64,000 bases of DNA from Erodium maritimum (lineage: Eukaryota; Streptophyta; Magnoliopsida; Geraniales; Geraniaceae): contig OY997589.1 in assembly GCA_963921825.1 (NCBI GenBank), positions 45,766,638-45,830,637 of the forward strand, written 5' to 3'. The notes under the pieces are model-generated. The model had not been told where the DNA came from. It saw only the letters and a list, made by a program, of their open reading frames with translations, and searched no databases. The position numbers were made by a program, and so were the translations under genes. Below, piece by piece: positions 1-10,606 of the stretch. The stretch's first letter is position 1, and every line of letters starts with the position of its first letter.

Positions 1-2
1 CA

Positions 3-1425
3 GCTGGGGCACCGGGACGGATGCCCACCGTCGAACCCGCTGAGTCCACGGAAGCCCAGGGCACTCCCGTCGGGGAGGACAGGAGGAACGACGTAGGACC
101 ATCTGCGGGCACGCCCAGCGCCCCACCGGTCGCAGACCAGTCCACTGCGGCCGCTCTGGGAGAGTTGACCCGGACGGTGCAGAGCTTGGTGGCGAGCATC
201 GTCCGTAGGGAGTCTGCGTCGCCAGCTCCGGAGCCTATACCTGCCGCTGATGCATCCGCTGCTACAGCCTTTCCAGCGAGGCCCGTTTAGGCCGAAGGCC
301 ATACGGCCCGGACACTACTGGATTTCCTGAAGCTGGGCATACCTACGTTCGTCGGGGAACCGAACCCCGACATAGCTGAGAGATGGCTGGAGCAGGTCAC
401 TCGGGACCTGGACACGTCAGGCATCGAGGACGGTCACACCAGGGTGTCCTTTGCAGCTCATCAGCTGAGGGACAGCGCCTACCACTGGTGGGGGCGCGTG
501 CTGGACAGAGTCGGGGACGACTACAGTTTCTTCGAGACGGTCTTCCTGGAGCAGTTTTTCCCCGAGTCGGCCAGGGCAGACCGACATCAGCAGTTCCTGG
601 AACTGCAACAAGACGGGGCGTCAGTGGCAGAGTATGAGGCTAGATTCACGGCCCTGACCCGATGAGCACCAGAAATGGTGGCGACAGAGCGGAACCGTTG
701 CCGGCGGTTCGAGACGAGGTTGAGACCGACGATTAGGGATCGAGTCCTCGCCCTGAGGTTGCGGGTTTACTCAGAGCTCGTAGAAACTGCAGCGACCGTG
801 GGGCAGGGTCTCCGAGAGGCAGCGAGGACCCGTGAGGTTCGGCAGCGACCGACCAGTATTGCGGGACCGTCCGAGTCCCGAGATCAGAGGAGACAGAGGA
901 CTGGGGGGTTCTTTCGGCCATAGGCTCAGCAGGGCGGATCGAGATAGATGGGGTCGGTGGCGTCAGTAGGGCCAGTCGCTTCAGATAGGGGCCCGATATG
1001 TTTTACCTGCAGGCAGCCAGGCCACATGCGGCGAGAGTGCCCGATGGGAAGATGGCCCGCGGCACCACCAGTGGTCAGATAGACAGACCAGGGCAAGGGA
1101 CCGAGGGGCGGAGGTGCCAGATGCCACCGGTACGGCCGGATTGGACACCTAGTTGGGGCATGTCCTGAGCGAGGCGGGGAAGCGTCGGTGCAGCGATCGT
1201 AGTTTTCTCACACAGTGCAGTCACCCCGGGCTCGCCAGCATCTGAGTCAGCCGTCGAGGTTCTCGCAGCCGTCCACGAGCGTGTCAGTTCCGAGACACCA
1301 ACAGAGGTCTGTACAGCCAGCAGCCGGTGCATCAGGTTAGAGGCAGCAGGCGTCGCAGGGTAGAGTGTACGCAGTTGCCGATTCTTGAGCCACAGGACCT
1401 GCTACCTACCGTGAGACCATTCAGG
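3..1425 (+). pseudogene. gag: Gag of gypsy element A (degenerate)
   Basis: One reading frame can be followed from the left edge into the protease, with stops at 288, 663 and 921 and further ones near 945, 1078 and 1200. It encodes the capsid-like retrotransposon gag region (YHWWGRVLD, FLEQFFPES and EYEARF motifs at about 444-660). Arg/Gln-rich sequence follows, then a CCHC zinc knuckle at about 999-1042 (C-X2-C-X4-H-X4-C, starting CFTCRQPGH). A second, damaged knuckle lies at about 1117-1165, with Tyr where the second Cys should be. In intact relatives Gag packages element RNA into cytoplasmic particles. Same gag family as element E (minus strand, 16645-17928). Confidence 0.85.
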
Positions 1426-1684
1426 GTATGTGTTTATTGTATCATTTGTGGGTGTTGTTTTTATTTGATACCGGGGCGTCGCACTCGTTTCTTTCGTCGA
1501 GTTGTGCTGAGAGGTTGGGGCTAAGTTTAGAACTGTTGAGTCCACCCCTGTGTCTGGACACCCCAGTTGGGGGTGATGTGATGTTGACTAGGGTCTGTCG
1601 TGCCTGCGAAGTTAGAGTCGCAGACTGTCCTTGCCCTAGTAACCTTCTCGTGCTGGGAATGACGATCTTTGACGTAATCCGGGA
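1426..1684 (+). pseudogene. Aspartic protease of gypsy element A (degenerate)
   Basis: The frame of gag continues into a retropepsin-like domain. The active-site triad D-T-G is in the context LFDTGASHSF at about 1464-1493, followed by a hydrophobic stretch and VRVADCPCPSNLLVLGM. The frame breaks just before the conserved GMDWLAKY segment, around 1680, by loss of about one base, and coding resumes one frame over at 1685. In an active element this enzyme would process Gag-Pol inside the particle. Here it cannot be translated into the RT. Confidence 0.82.
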
Positions 1685-3339
1685 ATGGATTGGCTGGCGA
1701 AGTACCAAGCCAATATCGACTGCTATAGGCGACGAGTGACAGTGTCAGCAGGCAACACGAAGGATTCGTGTGTTCTGGGCAGTAAGAGCGGGGTTTTCCT
1801 GTCGGCGTTGTCCGTATTGGAGGAAGTATCGGCCGTGCAGAGCCGAGAGTTACCGCGAGTAGTGTGCGAGTTCCCCGAGGAGTTGAGCGGATTACCACCA
1901 GTTCGTGAGGTGGAGTTAGGGATTGACCTGGTGCCGGGAACGGCAGCAATATCGATGGCGCCTTACAGGTTCGCGCCGGCAGAGTTGACCGAGCTGAAGC
2001 ATCAGCTCGAGGAGCTTGGGGAGAAGGGGTTTATCCGTCCGAGCACATCGCCGTGGGGAGCACCAGCACTCTTCGTGAAGAAGAAGAAGAGTGGAGAGAT
2101 TCGAATGTGTATAGATTTCCGGAAGCTGAATCGGGTTACGGTGAAGAACCGATACCCGATGCCGAGGATTGACGACTTGTTCGACCAGTTGAGAGGGTCG
2201 ATTTGCTTCTCGAAGATCGATCTACGATCCGGATATTACCAGTTGCGAGTCCGAGAGGGGGACGTCGCAAAGACTGCATTCCGGACACGCTATGGGCATT
2301 ACGAGTTCTTGGTGATGCCATTTGGACTGACGAACGCACCTGCAGCGTTCATGGATCTGATGAACAATATATTCCGGCCGTTCTTAGATGAATTTGTGGT
2401 GGTGTTTGTAGACGACATCTTGATCTACTCGCTGAACGAGGCGGCACATGAGGGACATCTGAGGACTGTTCTGACCCTACTGCGCATGCATCAGCTATAT
2501 GCCAACCTGGAGAAGTGCGAGTTTTGGCTCGCTGAGGTGAAATTCCTCGGTTACATTGTATCCCGTGACGGTATACTGGCCGGTCCGGCGAAGATCGATG
2601 CTGTTTCTGAGTGGGCGCGGCCCACGAGCGTCTTCGAGATCCGCAGCTTCTTGGGGTTGGCGGGATATTATCGGCGGTTCGTCCAGGACTTTGCGCGACT
2701 AGCCGCACCTATGACTCTTTTGACGCGCAAGGGAGTCGGGTTTGTATGGACGGAGGATTGTGAACGTGCGTTCACGGAGCTGATGAATCGTCTGACTACC
2801 GCTCCAGTATTGGTAGTGCCAGAGCGAGGGGTCGGGTATGAGGTCTACTGTGACACGTCCGGGGAAGGACTTGGTTGTGTACTAATGCAGTTGGGTAGAG
2901 TTGTTGCTTATGGCTCCAGGTAGTTGAAGACACACGAGCGCAACTATCCTACCCATGACTTGGAATTAGCAGTAGTCGTGTTCGCGCTAAAGGGGTGGAA
3001 GTACTATCTGTATGGCGAGCGATTTCAGGTCTCTCGGATCACAAGAGCCTCAAGTACATCTTTTCCCAACGAGACCTGAACATGCGCCAGCAGCGATGGA
3101 TGGAGCTACTCGAGGAGTACGAATTTGAGCTACACTACCATCCGGGTAAGGCGAATGTGGTCGCTGACGCCCTGAGTAGGAAGTCGATTCCGAGTCTTGC
3201 TAGCATATCAGTCCGAGAGTGGGACATGATGGGGGAACTGGGCACGTTCGGGCTTGAGCTAGAGGAGGTTACTGGCGGCATGGCCATGTCCTCACTGGTG
3301 GCTCAGCACTCACTACTTGCCCGAGTGATGGAGGCATAG
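1685..3339 (+). pseudogene. Reverse transcriptase-RNase H of gypsy element A
   Basis: A long open stretch (1685-2923) carries the whole [10 protein letters not shown], the FVKKK finger region, the CIDFRKLN motif, [22 protein letters not shown], and the catalytic FVDD box ([10 protein letters not shown], about 2404-2433). The connection and start of RNase H follow ([20 protein letters not shown]). A TAG at 2921-2923 stands where relatives have Gln. Reading then continues to about 3030, where a base loss shifts the frame. [19 protein letters not shown] and [15 protein letters not shown] follow in the new frame. The RT core itself is intact; the C-terminal half is broken. Confidence 0.92.
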
Positions 3340-4490
3340 TCGGTGGACGTCAAGGCGGAAGGCTGGGAACTCAGTGCTGATTGGGGGTTACGGTATCGAG
3401 GAGGGTTATTCGTGCCGCGCAACTGTAGAGACGACGTGTTGCGAGAGTCACATCATTCGCGTCTTACAGTGCACCCGGGTAGCACCAAGATGTACCGCGA
3501 CGTCAGGCGGCACTTTTGGTGGAGCGGGATGCGGAGAGAGGTCGCGGAATTTGTATCGAGGTGTCTCACCTGTTAGCAGGTGAAAGCCGAACATCAGCGT
3601 CCTGCCGGATTATTGCAGCCACTGCCAATTGCCCAGTGGAAGTGGGAGCACGTCACGATGGACTTCGTGAGTGGATTGCCGAGATCGCCAAGGGGGCATG
3701 ATGCGGTATGGTTGGTAGTCGATCGGTTGACCAAGTCGGCCCATTTCCTGGCCATGAGGATGACTGATCCGGTCGACAAGTTGAGCAGCATGTACATTCA
3801 GGAGATAATGCGTCTCCATGGAGTCCCGGTGTCGATAGTGTCTGACAGGGATCCTCGTTTTACGTCCAGATTTTGGCCGAGTCTGCAGACCGCGTTGGGG
3901 ACCGAGGTTCTACTCAGTACAACACACCATCCCCAGACAGACGGCCAGTCCGAGCGTACGATTCATATTTTGGAGGATATGCTGCGGACATGTGTGCTAG
4001 ACTTTAGGGGGTCGTGGCAGACCCACCTACCGTTAGTCGAGTTCGCCTACAACAATAACTTCCAGGCCAGTATTGGGATGGAACCGTTCGAAGCGTTGTA
4101 TGGTAGGCCGTGTCGATCGCTAGTGTGTTGGGCAGAGGTGGGAGACAAGAGCCTGTTGGGGCTAGAGCTCGTCCGAGAGACGATAGAGAAGGTCGCGCTG
4201 ATATGCGAGCGGTTTAAGACCGCACAGAGTCGACAGAAGAGCGGTACATCGGCCCTTTCGAGATCTTGAGCAGAGTGGGAGCAGTGGCATATCGTCTGGC
4301 ATTACCACCGCAACTTGGGAGGATTCATAACGTCTTCCACGTGTCCCAGTTGCGGAAGTACAATGCGGACCCCTCCCACGTCATTGAGTGGGCAGATATC
4401 GAGGTGGCTGACGATGTCTCTTATGAGGAGCAGCCGGTTCGAATCATGGGCACACGGGAGCAGGTCCTGCGTGGCAAGGTTATCCGCTTA
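3340..4490 (+). pseudogene. Integrase of gypsy element A, with internal and C-terminal deletions
   Basis: The HHCC zinc-binding N-domain (SHHSRLTVHPGSTKMYRD ... CLTC) spans about 3448-3573. A TAG at 3574-3576 stands where element E has Gln. The catalytic core follows (MDF, VSDRDPRF, and Glu in QSERTIHILEDML), so the D,D,E residues are visible. At about 4241 the frame jumps from RQKS to YIGPFEIL: roughly 40 codons present in E are missing here. [10 protein letters not shown] and [11 protein letters not shown] are kept. Near 4488 the reading frame stops matching E and runs into purine-rich LTR sequence, so the chromodomain-like tail and the PPT are gone. Integrase inserts the cDNA into the chromosome; this copy cannot. 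Confidence 0.9.
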
Positions 4491-5404
4491 GAGAAAGAAG
4501 AGAGAAGAAGGAGAGAAGGAAAAGAAAAAAAAGGAGAAAAATGTTTAGGGTTTGGGGATTTCCCGACGATCCAACCGGCGAATCGTCTCAACGATCGAAG
4601 AATCCAGATCCCATCGTCATTCCCTACGCTGAGAACCTATTCGATTTTTGTTTTGGTACGTTTGAAAGTTAGTGTTTGAGTTTAAACGAGTTAAATATGG
4701 ATGAGTAGAGGTGTAGGGTTCGTTGGGGGCATTTTGGGCGAAGAATGACCGGATTCCGGTGACCGGAGGCTCGGGGGAGCTCCGACCATTGTGGGTGGTG
4801 GCTGGCCGCATCTAGGACCGGCCACCACTGTGGTGAACTGGCCCAAAACCGGTCCAGCCACCCACGGGTCTTGATGGCCGGGTGGGGCCCACGTGTTTGG
4901 GTCTCGGGTTTTCGTGTTCGGGTGGTTTTGGACTAGCCCCAAGCCGATAATTCACACCCGGAACGAATTTTGGAATTAAATTGTGAAAGTTGGAAATTGA
5001 TTTTTTCGATTGCATTGGAACCCTTGAATTATTCTAAGATCGTAGAAACGAAAATGGGAATTTTCGGAGCCCTAGAAGGGCGTTTTCCAATCTCGGGAAG
5101 ATTCGCTGAGCCGGGCGAATCTGGCCTTTCCGGGACCGTTGTTGACAATGTCGAGTAATTGGGAAGTTTGGGAGTGATCGACATTACCGGGGTTGCGTTT
5201 GGGCGTCTAATTCTTTAAATTCAGTTTTTGCCTGCGAACTTAAAAAGTGTTTTAATTGTGATCTTGTTAGATCGTACCGACGACCGCGGAAAGGGGAAGC
5301 TAGGCGAGTGATCGCGAGCACGCCGGAGCTTGGTCGTGGACTTTTGGGAAAGCGTTACGAGGTATTGAAAAGTAGCCGGATCTCGGCCTTGACTACGGAA
5401 AGTT

Positions 5405-5560
5405 AACAGTAGAAATGCATGTGACACCTAGTGGTGTCGTAGGATAAGTAGGTTTATCGAACACTAGAAATGCAGGCGACACTTAGTGGTGTCGTATTAT
5501 ACGTGAGCGTATCGAACAATAGAAATGCATGTGACACTTAGTAATGTCGTAGGTTAAGTG
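5405..5560 (+). repeat. Three spaced GTGACAC..GTGTCG near-palindromes in LTR A
   Basis: Three diverged units of about 55-62 bp each start with AGAAATGCA and carry a short dyad such as GACACCTAGTGGTGTC (6-bp arms, 4-bp centre). Equivalent units are present in LTRs B, C and D (near 29070, 41020-41150 and 59310-59490), so this is a standing part of the LTR. Confidence 0.7.
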
Positions 5561-5639
5561 AGCGTATCGATATTAGAAATACTTGGGGCTTTTGGTTGTG
5601 CCCGTAGGTTGATTGATATGTTTGTGTCTGTGGTTGTCC

Positions 5640-5832
5640 ATGAGTGCCTGTGGGTAGTTGAACCCATGTATTACTGTTGGTGTGTCGTGGGTGGCCATGA
5701 GTGCCTTTGGTGTGTTGAACCCGTGTATTACTGTTGGTGTGTCGTGGGTGGCCATGAGTGCCTTTGGGGTGTTGAACCCGTATATTACTGTTGGTGTGTT
5801 GTGGGTGGCCATGTGTGCCTGTGGGGTGTTAA
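5640..5832 (+). repeat. 57-bp minisatellite in LTR A (about 3 units)
   Basis: The unit containing GTGGGTGGCCATGAGTGCC and a TTGAACCCGT block recurs at about 5644, 5701 and 5758, a 57-bp period. Related arrays occur in LTRs B, C and D. Because 57 is a multiple of 3, long repetitive open frames appear on both strands here; I do not regard them as genes. Confidence 0.85.
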
Positions 5833-6531
5833 ACCTGTATTAATGTGGACTGTCCTGTCGAGGGGTAGTGAGTCGTATATCATTGTCGCTATTTTTTGAA
5901 CCTTGGGTGTTGACTGTGATTGCATAGAGGTTGGGGGCCCGCCTGACAATAAAGGGGTCATGTGGTCGCGCGCGTGGGGGTTGGCTAGCCTTCCGACTAA
6001 CCATCGGTAAATTTGTGCATTCTTCTACGATAAAGGGGTCCTGTGGTCGCGCGCGTGGGGGTTGGCTAGCCTTCCGACTAACCATCGGTAAAGTTTTGCA
6101 TTTCTTCGACGATGAAGGGTGGCTCCCCTTCCGACTAGCTATCGGAAAAGTATCGCTGTATATATCGCTAACAGGTCGACCGCCTGGCCCGACTGCGTTC
6201 AGGGAAAATTGCGTGGGGCAGGCTCAAGCCCAGCCGGTTATCAACCAGCACTGAGTAGCTGGAGTGCGATCCTTTGTGATCTTGATTTTTGTGTGCGATC
6301 CTTGTGATCTTGGGTGTTGCGTGGTTATCTTTTGCGTCTTTGGTGGAGGTCGTAACCGCTATGTCGGGTCTACATTACGCGTCCGGGTTTGAATTGGTTG
6401 GGGAAAGTAACAGTTTTCGTGTGACAGTCGGTTACTTGAATTTGGGGATATTAGTCCCCGGTGTTTTGTTTGTTGTTGGTGTTTCCGGCATTTTCTGCTA
6501 GTATGTCGTGGTCAGTCTGGTATCCGTGGTG

Positions 6532-6568
6532 GTGAGCGAACGCTCACCCCGAGCTACTTTTCCTACAG
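6532..6568 (+). promoter_or_regulatory. Palindrome and acceptor-like site in LTR A
   Basis: GTGAGCGAACGCTCAC (6532-6547), CCCGAGCTA, CTTTTCCTACAG|GT (CAG ends 6568). Confidence 0.5.
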
Positions 6569-6822
6569 GTATTGGTCGCGAGACGGACTAGGGGAACTCT
6601 CGAAGCTTGAAGAGCTAGGAGCGGGAGTCCGGGTTTTTGGGAGTTTAGCGACGTACGTTTTGGTTTTTTGTCCGCTTGTTTTGGACGCTTTTCTGTTGTA
6701 AAATATTATTTTGATTAACTCAAACTGGTGATTTTAAGCTGTTTTATTAAAATGTTGAAAATTATTTTATTGTTTCACCGTTCGCGTTCCGGGTTCGGTC
6801 TTACTGAATTCGGGGCGTGACA

Positions 6823-7592
6823 GGTGGGGAGTTGTTGGTTTCTTCCGCTGTTGCCAGCTTTTTTTCTTGAGTCCTGGACCTCTGTGGTGGGACTGAGGAG
6901 GGTCAGGTCTGAGTTGATAGGTATCAGGTTTTTATGTATTTAGCATATTTGGCTAGAGCGCAACCGCCGTGTTTTTACAGGGTCCGATGCTATTGAACCA
7001 AAAATCCTTCTAGCTAGAGTTTAGTAGCGGTCCTTCTCCAGCTTGAGAGCGGATGGTCGCCAGTTTACCTTCCTCGAGTGGATCGAGTCTCTGGCTGCCG
7101 CGCTGAATAGGAGCTTCGGAGGTTGGGTATCATGTTTGAGGAGTTCAGCACTGTTTCCCCCGGTCCCAGTCGGCGGTTTCATTGGCCGGGTCTGGTGAGT
7201 GCTTGTTCTAGAGTCGTTTCGGGGTTTTTCTATCTTGGTGGGGCCCGATGAGTACTTGTTCTGGGGTTGCTTTTGGGGCCGATCTGTCCACTTTCGGGTG
7301 GAGGAGCACGGATCACTTAGCCTTCTTGAGGCCAGAGGATCCACCCGTGCGGTCCCCTATGGTACTGTTCAGTAGTCCGATAAAGGTTGCCCGAGCGGTC
7401 TCTTGAGGCACCGTTCGCTAGTCTGGTGGTTTTGTGGTTGTTGCGGTGGACCGGGGTAGTTGTTATCTATTGTTTTCCTTGTTGCTTTTTCCTGTTGGGC
7501 CGGTTTTGTTGGATCTTTTTTGGTGTGTAGTTTCTATCCTAGGTTCCACATTTACCTTTTCAATGCATTCCTTTCTCTCTGATAAAAAAAAA
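6823..7592 (+). mobile_element. 3' end of a LINE (3' UTR and poly(A)), host of element A
   Basis: No coding sequence is recognisable. The segment ends in GGTTCCACATTT ... CTCTGATAAAAAAAAA (A-run 7584-7592). Two coding LINEs in this window end in TTGCTGATAAAAA (one at about 31240-31262 on the plus strand, one at 32790-32810 on the minus strand), and one of them also has a GGTTCCACAT block before the end. I infer that this is the 3' UTR of a similar LINE whose body lies left of gypsy element A, which inserted into it. Confidence 0.5.
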
Positions 7593-7603
7593 GATGATAC
7601 AGG

Positions 7604-7806
7604 AACATGGTGGTAGGATTAGAGAAAGTCTTGCTGATAAAATATATAGGATAATGATGATAGGATGGGGAACCTTAGCTGCCACTCTCCATCTTCGATT
7701 CCATCTTCATCCATTGGTTCCTTAGAGAGTGTTGTACGACCAACTATGGTTCCCCATCCTATATGTTCTATCAACGAGGCTTTCTCTAATCCTAGCACCA
7801 CGTTTC
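7604..7806. repeat. Imperfect inverted repeat, ~55-65 nt arms, ~75-nt loop
   Basis: The left arm (about 7606-7676, GGTGGTAGGATTAGAGAAAG ... GGATGGGGAACC) is the imperfect reverse complement of the right arm (about 7747-7803, GGTTCCCCATCC ... CTTTCTCTAATCCTAGCACCAC). The left arm has about 10 extra bases near its inner end. A transcript on either strand could fold into a long hairpin. It sits between the LINE 3' end and the Sirevirus-like LTR, or forms the end of that LTR. I could not tell whether it is a MITE, a rearranged LTR end or something else. Confidence 0.75.
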
Positions 7807-8444
7807 GGTATCATCCCTTCTCAGTTCCATCCTACGAGCTCTTCAGTCTTGGATTGATCTTGTTCTTCAAAGATACTTGTGACACTTCAATCCTCCCCAC
7901 ATAGCTCTACTACTGGTTCAATTATGAATCACAATATGAGCACCCAACGTTCTCTTCAGTTTAATTCATTTGTTATCCCAACAGACTAGTCCAACACGGT
8001 TAGGAAATCAAACTCATAAACCAAGAGTAACGAACAACTGTCCTAGAGGACAACATATGAACGAACACTACTCACAATGTATTCTTAGAATATAGCAACT
8101 GATCCGAGCCGAGACTAGAGAATCATTACTATATTTATAGCTCTAATTCACCCTTGTATCGTGCCTCCTAAGGTTTCTTAACCTCTAGAGTCACGATCAG
8201 GGCAAATCCCCTGGTTTCCTTATTTTAGAGACTTTCTAAAATAGAGACGATATATATTAAAGAAGTGTATTTAAACTAGGAAACAAATCTGCAAACCAGA
8301 TAAGTATGGATGCGCACACGCTACACACGCGCTCCTTGCTGACATGGTTTCTAACTTTGATATCGGTTGCACACAGATGATGTCAACGACATCCTGATTA
8401 ACATCTTTCTTGACACAAACATGACCAATACAAATGTAACAACA
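7807..8444 (-). repeat. 3' LTR of Sirevirus-like copia element F (left end not determined)
   Basis: Read on the minus strand the LTR begins TGTTGTTACATTTG directly after a PPT-like purine run (8445-8458). It contains a canonical TATA box (CTATAAATA, 8132-8140), as expected for an LTR promoter. The plus-strand Sirevirus remnant near 51513 begins almost identically (TGTTGTTATATT after a purine run). The far end could lie anywhere between about 7596 and 7900; no clean TSD is visible. Confidence 0.6.
8131..8140 (-). promoter_or_regulatory. TATA box in LTR of element F
   Basis: CTATAAATAT on the minus strand, about 305 bases inside the LTR start. This spacing and sequence suit a plant LTR promoter. 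No transcription start can be fixed from sequence. Confidence 0.55.
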
Positions 8445-8458
8445 ATCTCCCCCGTTGG
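8445..8458 (-). other. Polypurine tract of element F
   Basis: On the minus strand CCAACGGGGGAGAT lies immediately before TGTTGTTACAT. A purine run next to a TG start is the signature of the plus-strand primer site upstream of a 3' LTR; Sirevirus/SIRE1-type elements often have a GGGGGAGATTGTT context. Confidence 0.65.
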
Positions 8459-8648
8459 TCATTTTTTGTAGGATAGCACTTTCACTTCATCATAATCTTG
8501 GGGATGATGACATCATAGATAATATCAAGCATTGCAAACACATCAATTCTTCAATTGTGTACATAGTACTTCAACTACTTTCTTCAATTTAGAGTGCCTT
8601 AGCTATATCAAATGTCACGCCCCAAATCCGGTTTTGATCGGACTCGAG

Positions 8649-10336
8649 TGTTGGGTCTCGAGGTAGGGTTGGAGATGAACCAACTCGTAGCGAAAAATCA
8701 ATGAAAACCAAGAGACGATTAAAACCATGAAACAACTAACAAAGAATGGATTCACAAGAGAAAAATTCAGCACTAGTTCTTACCAAAACAAGAACACCGG
8801 GTAACGAATGATTGGCTTGAGTCTCCAAGACGCCTACGTATCCATATGGGAATCAAAGCCACGTAGTTCTTCTCTTTGAGGACTCAAGAACACAAAAATG
8901 GAGGTGAGAACTTGCCAAACCCGAAATTGAAAGGGAAGGGGGAGAGAAATTGTGTTTCCTATTCTTGTCTTGTGTTTGTTATGTTGAAAAAAGATGACTT
9001 AAACATAACAAAACCCATACTTGTTCAACTAAAGGCATGTGAAAAGCATGGTGAAAAGTAAGGTGTAAATAGGACAAAGTATGGCAAGACATGATTGAGT
9101 TAGGTGGTGAATCACCAACACCTTAATCCTTGTCTTGCTCACTTAGTACTAATTAATGAAGACTTGATTAATTAGTTCCATGGGCCTTGGTTGCATGGGC
9201 CTTTCATGGGCCTCTTGGAACATGGACCGTGGCCATTTCCAACGAGGTCCCGTGATTCGCTCATCGCCTCCAAGCCTTCCATACCGGAAATGTCCAACAT
9301 TATCCGACGTGATCAATCCCAAGACTCCAAGCCTTGTCTCGATCTGTAAAGTCCTATTCACTTACGGGCACATGACCCAAAACCCAGTTTTGGTCATGTC
9401 CCGAGACAACTCCCTTTTGGCCATTCTCCATAAATGTGTCAATGAGTTTCATCCTCCGGTGTGACCCTTAGGTTTATGCATGTAAATAGATCAACGTAAA
9501 ATCCCATTTTACTTGATCCTATTTAAGTGGCAACTAACGAGACTTTTGTATTGCCTGACACTGCATAACGAATCGACCCTGTCGATTTTAACCTTTCCGT
9601 CGTCCCTGTCATTATCATTTTATCTCCGATATCCTGATTGAGATAAGGCATAGAGCCGTCATCATTATTATTCTCAATCACTGTTCCTTGATATGTGAGA
9701 TGACTGAATATATGATACCCTGTATCATGTGCATGGCCATGCTATTCTTTCAGTCACTCTCGATCAAGCGGCCGAGAACCGATATCTTTCTCATACCTCA
9801 GTATGAGGGATAAATCCCTTAGCCGTCTTTCATGTCACTCATGTAGCCCGTCCCCAAGCCAATCCTAGCCGTTATGGAAGCCCTGTTACGGACAACGTTA
9901 GGATCAGGTCAAACTCAGTTGTTGACTACATAACGATCACAAAGACTCATTGGTCTAAGGATACATGACAAGCTACGACAATGAATATGTTAATGATTTG
10001 ATCTATGGCACATATTCATGTCGGGTCGTCCAATATCATGTCCCACATGATATCTATGATCAGACTTCGAAATCCCATTCCAATGACTAACAGAACATAA
10101 GCCATAAAGAGCCATCCTTCATAGTAGTCGCTTCTAGTGAAGCTTTGTTGACTAGGGACCCATCGAGTGTGATCTATCTCAATCTATGGTTCTATTCGCA
10201 TGGTGGGCATAGATCAGCGCACACATCGATATATTACTCCAACACATAAGTAATATAAAGTCTCTTTAATTTTATTGCTAACGATGATATATACATTTGG
10301 ACATTTCGGATTGAACTACGGGCACTAAGACTAACA
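8649..10336. mobile_element. Copia solo LTR (Angela/BARE-1-like, same family as element H)
   Basis: The sequence starts TGTTGGGTCTCG and ends ACTAACA, and lies between perfect 5-bp repeats tcgag (8644-8648 and 10337-10341); removing it restores the gypsy LTR (GGACTCGAGACGTGAC). Length is 1688 bp. It is collinear with the LTR of copia element H (52642-56223), with shared blocks such as CTCCAAGACGCCTACGTATCC and CCTGACACTGCATAACGAA. H's PPT shows that the family reads on the minus strand in this orientation. No coding sequence: a solo LTR. Confidence 0.93.
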
Positions 10337-10561
10337 TCGAGACGTGACTCAAAGGAAAAATAACAAAATCTACGATAAGGCAGTTTAAATAATAATAAAG
10401 TCTCCAAATTTCGTTTCAATTCAAGAAGTCTCAAGAAATACGTCTACAATAAGGTTTAAAAGTAAAGTGTTTATAAAATAAGGCGACCAGAACATCTCTA
10501 AAGACAAGCACCCGAACCCACGAAGCTCCCGAGCCTCGAGTGCACTAGTCACCAATCAAGC

Positions 10562-10606
10562 CTGTATAAACAGTAAAAAAACAAATAGGGGTGAGCTTAC
10601 GCTCAG
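10562..10606 (-). promoter_or_regulatory. Conserved dyad and acceptor-like site in 3' LTR of E
   Basis: On the minus strand a TGAGC-gtaa-GCTCA dyad (10592-10605) followed by ACCCCT, a T-rich tract and ATACAG (AG of the site at 10563-10562) forms the same block seen in LTRs A, B, C, D and L. The arrangement looks like a 3' splice acceptor. Function is inferred. Confidence 0.5.

Larger units (their letters stand above)
1..6822 (+). mobile_element. Ty3-gypsy (Tekay/Del-like) element A, 5' part outside the window
   Basis: Remnant of an LTR retrotransposon read on the plus strand. The domain order is gag with a CCHC knuckle, protease, RT, RNase H, integrase, then LTR, which is the Ty3-gypsy order. 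The integrase context (EHQRPAGLLQPLP followed by WKWEH) and the close similarity to element E, which keeps a C-terminal chromodomain-like tail, suggest the Tekay/Del chromovirus lineage. The 5' LTR and the start of gag lie left of position 1. The element ends in GGGGCGTGACA at 6822, followed by ggtgg, which would be the right TSD; its partner is outside the window. It is dead: the frame changes near 1680, 3030 and 4240, there are many stops, and the integrase tail together with the first roughly 0.5 kb of the LTR is missing. Confidence 0.9.
4490..6822 (+). repeat. 3' LTR of element A, lacking its first ~0.5 kb
   Basis: From the purine-rich tract at about 4495 to GGGGCGTGACA at 6822 this matches, block by block, solo LTRs B, C and D: the leader with CGACGATCCAACCG, the gtgacac/gtgtc repeats, the 57-bp minisatellite, the palindrome and acceptor-like site, and the CA end. 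In LTR C the purine tract starts about 520 bp after the LTR start, so about that much is missing here. The donor-like GT found in B, C and D is mutated here (cgctgag at about 4627). Confidence 0.88.

Noticed and set aside
5558..5899. Repetitive open frames in the LTR minisatellites (also 29493-29753 and 29964-30251)
   Set aside because: They arise because units of 57-58 bp lack stops; the 58-bp period changes frame each unit in other copies, and no start context or family similarity supports coding.
7604..7806. Rho-independent terminator
   Set aside because: Eukaryotic context, arms far too long and no U-tract.
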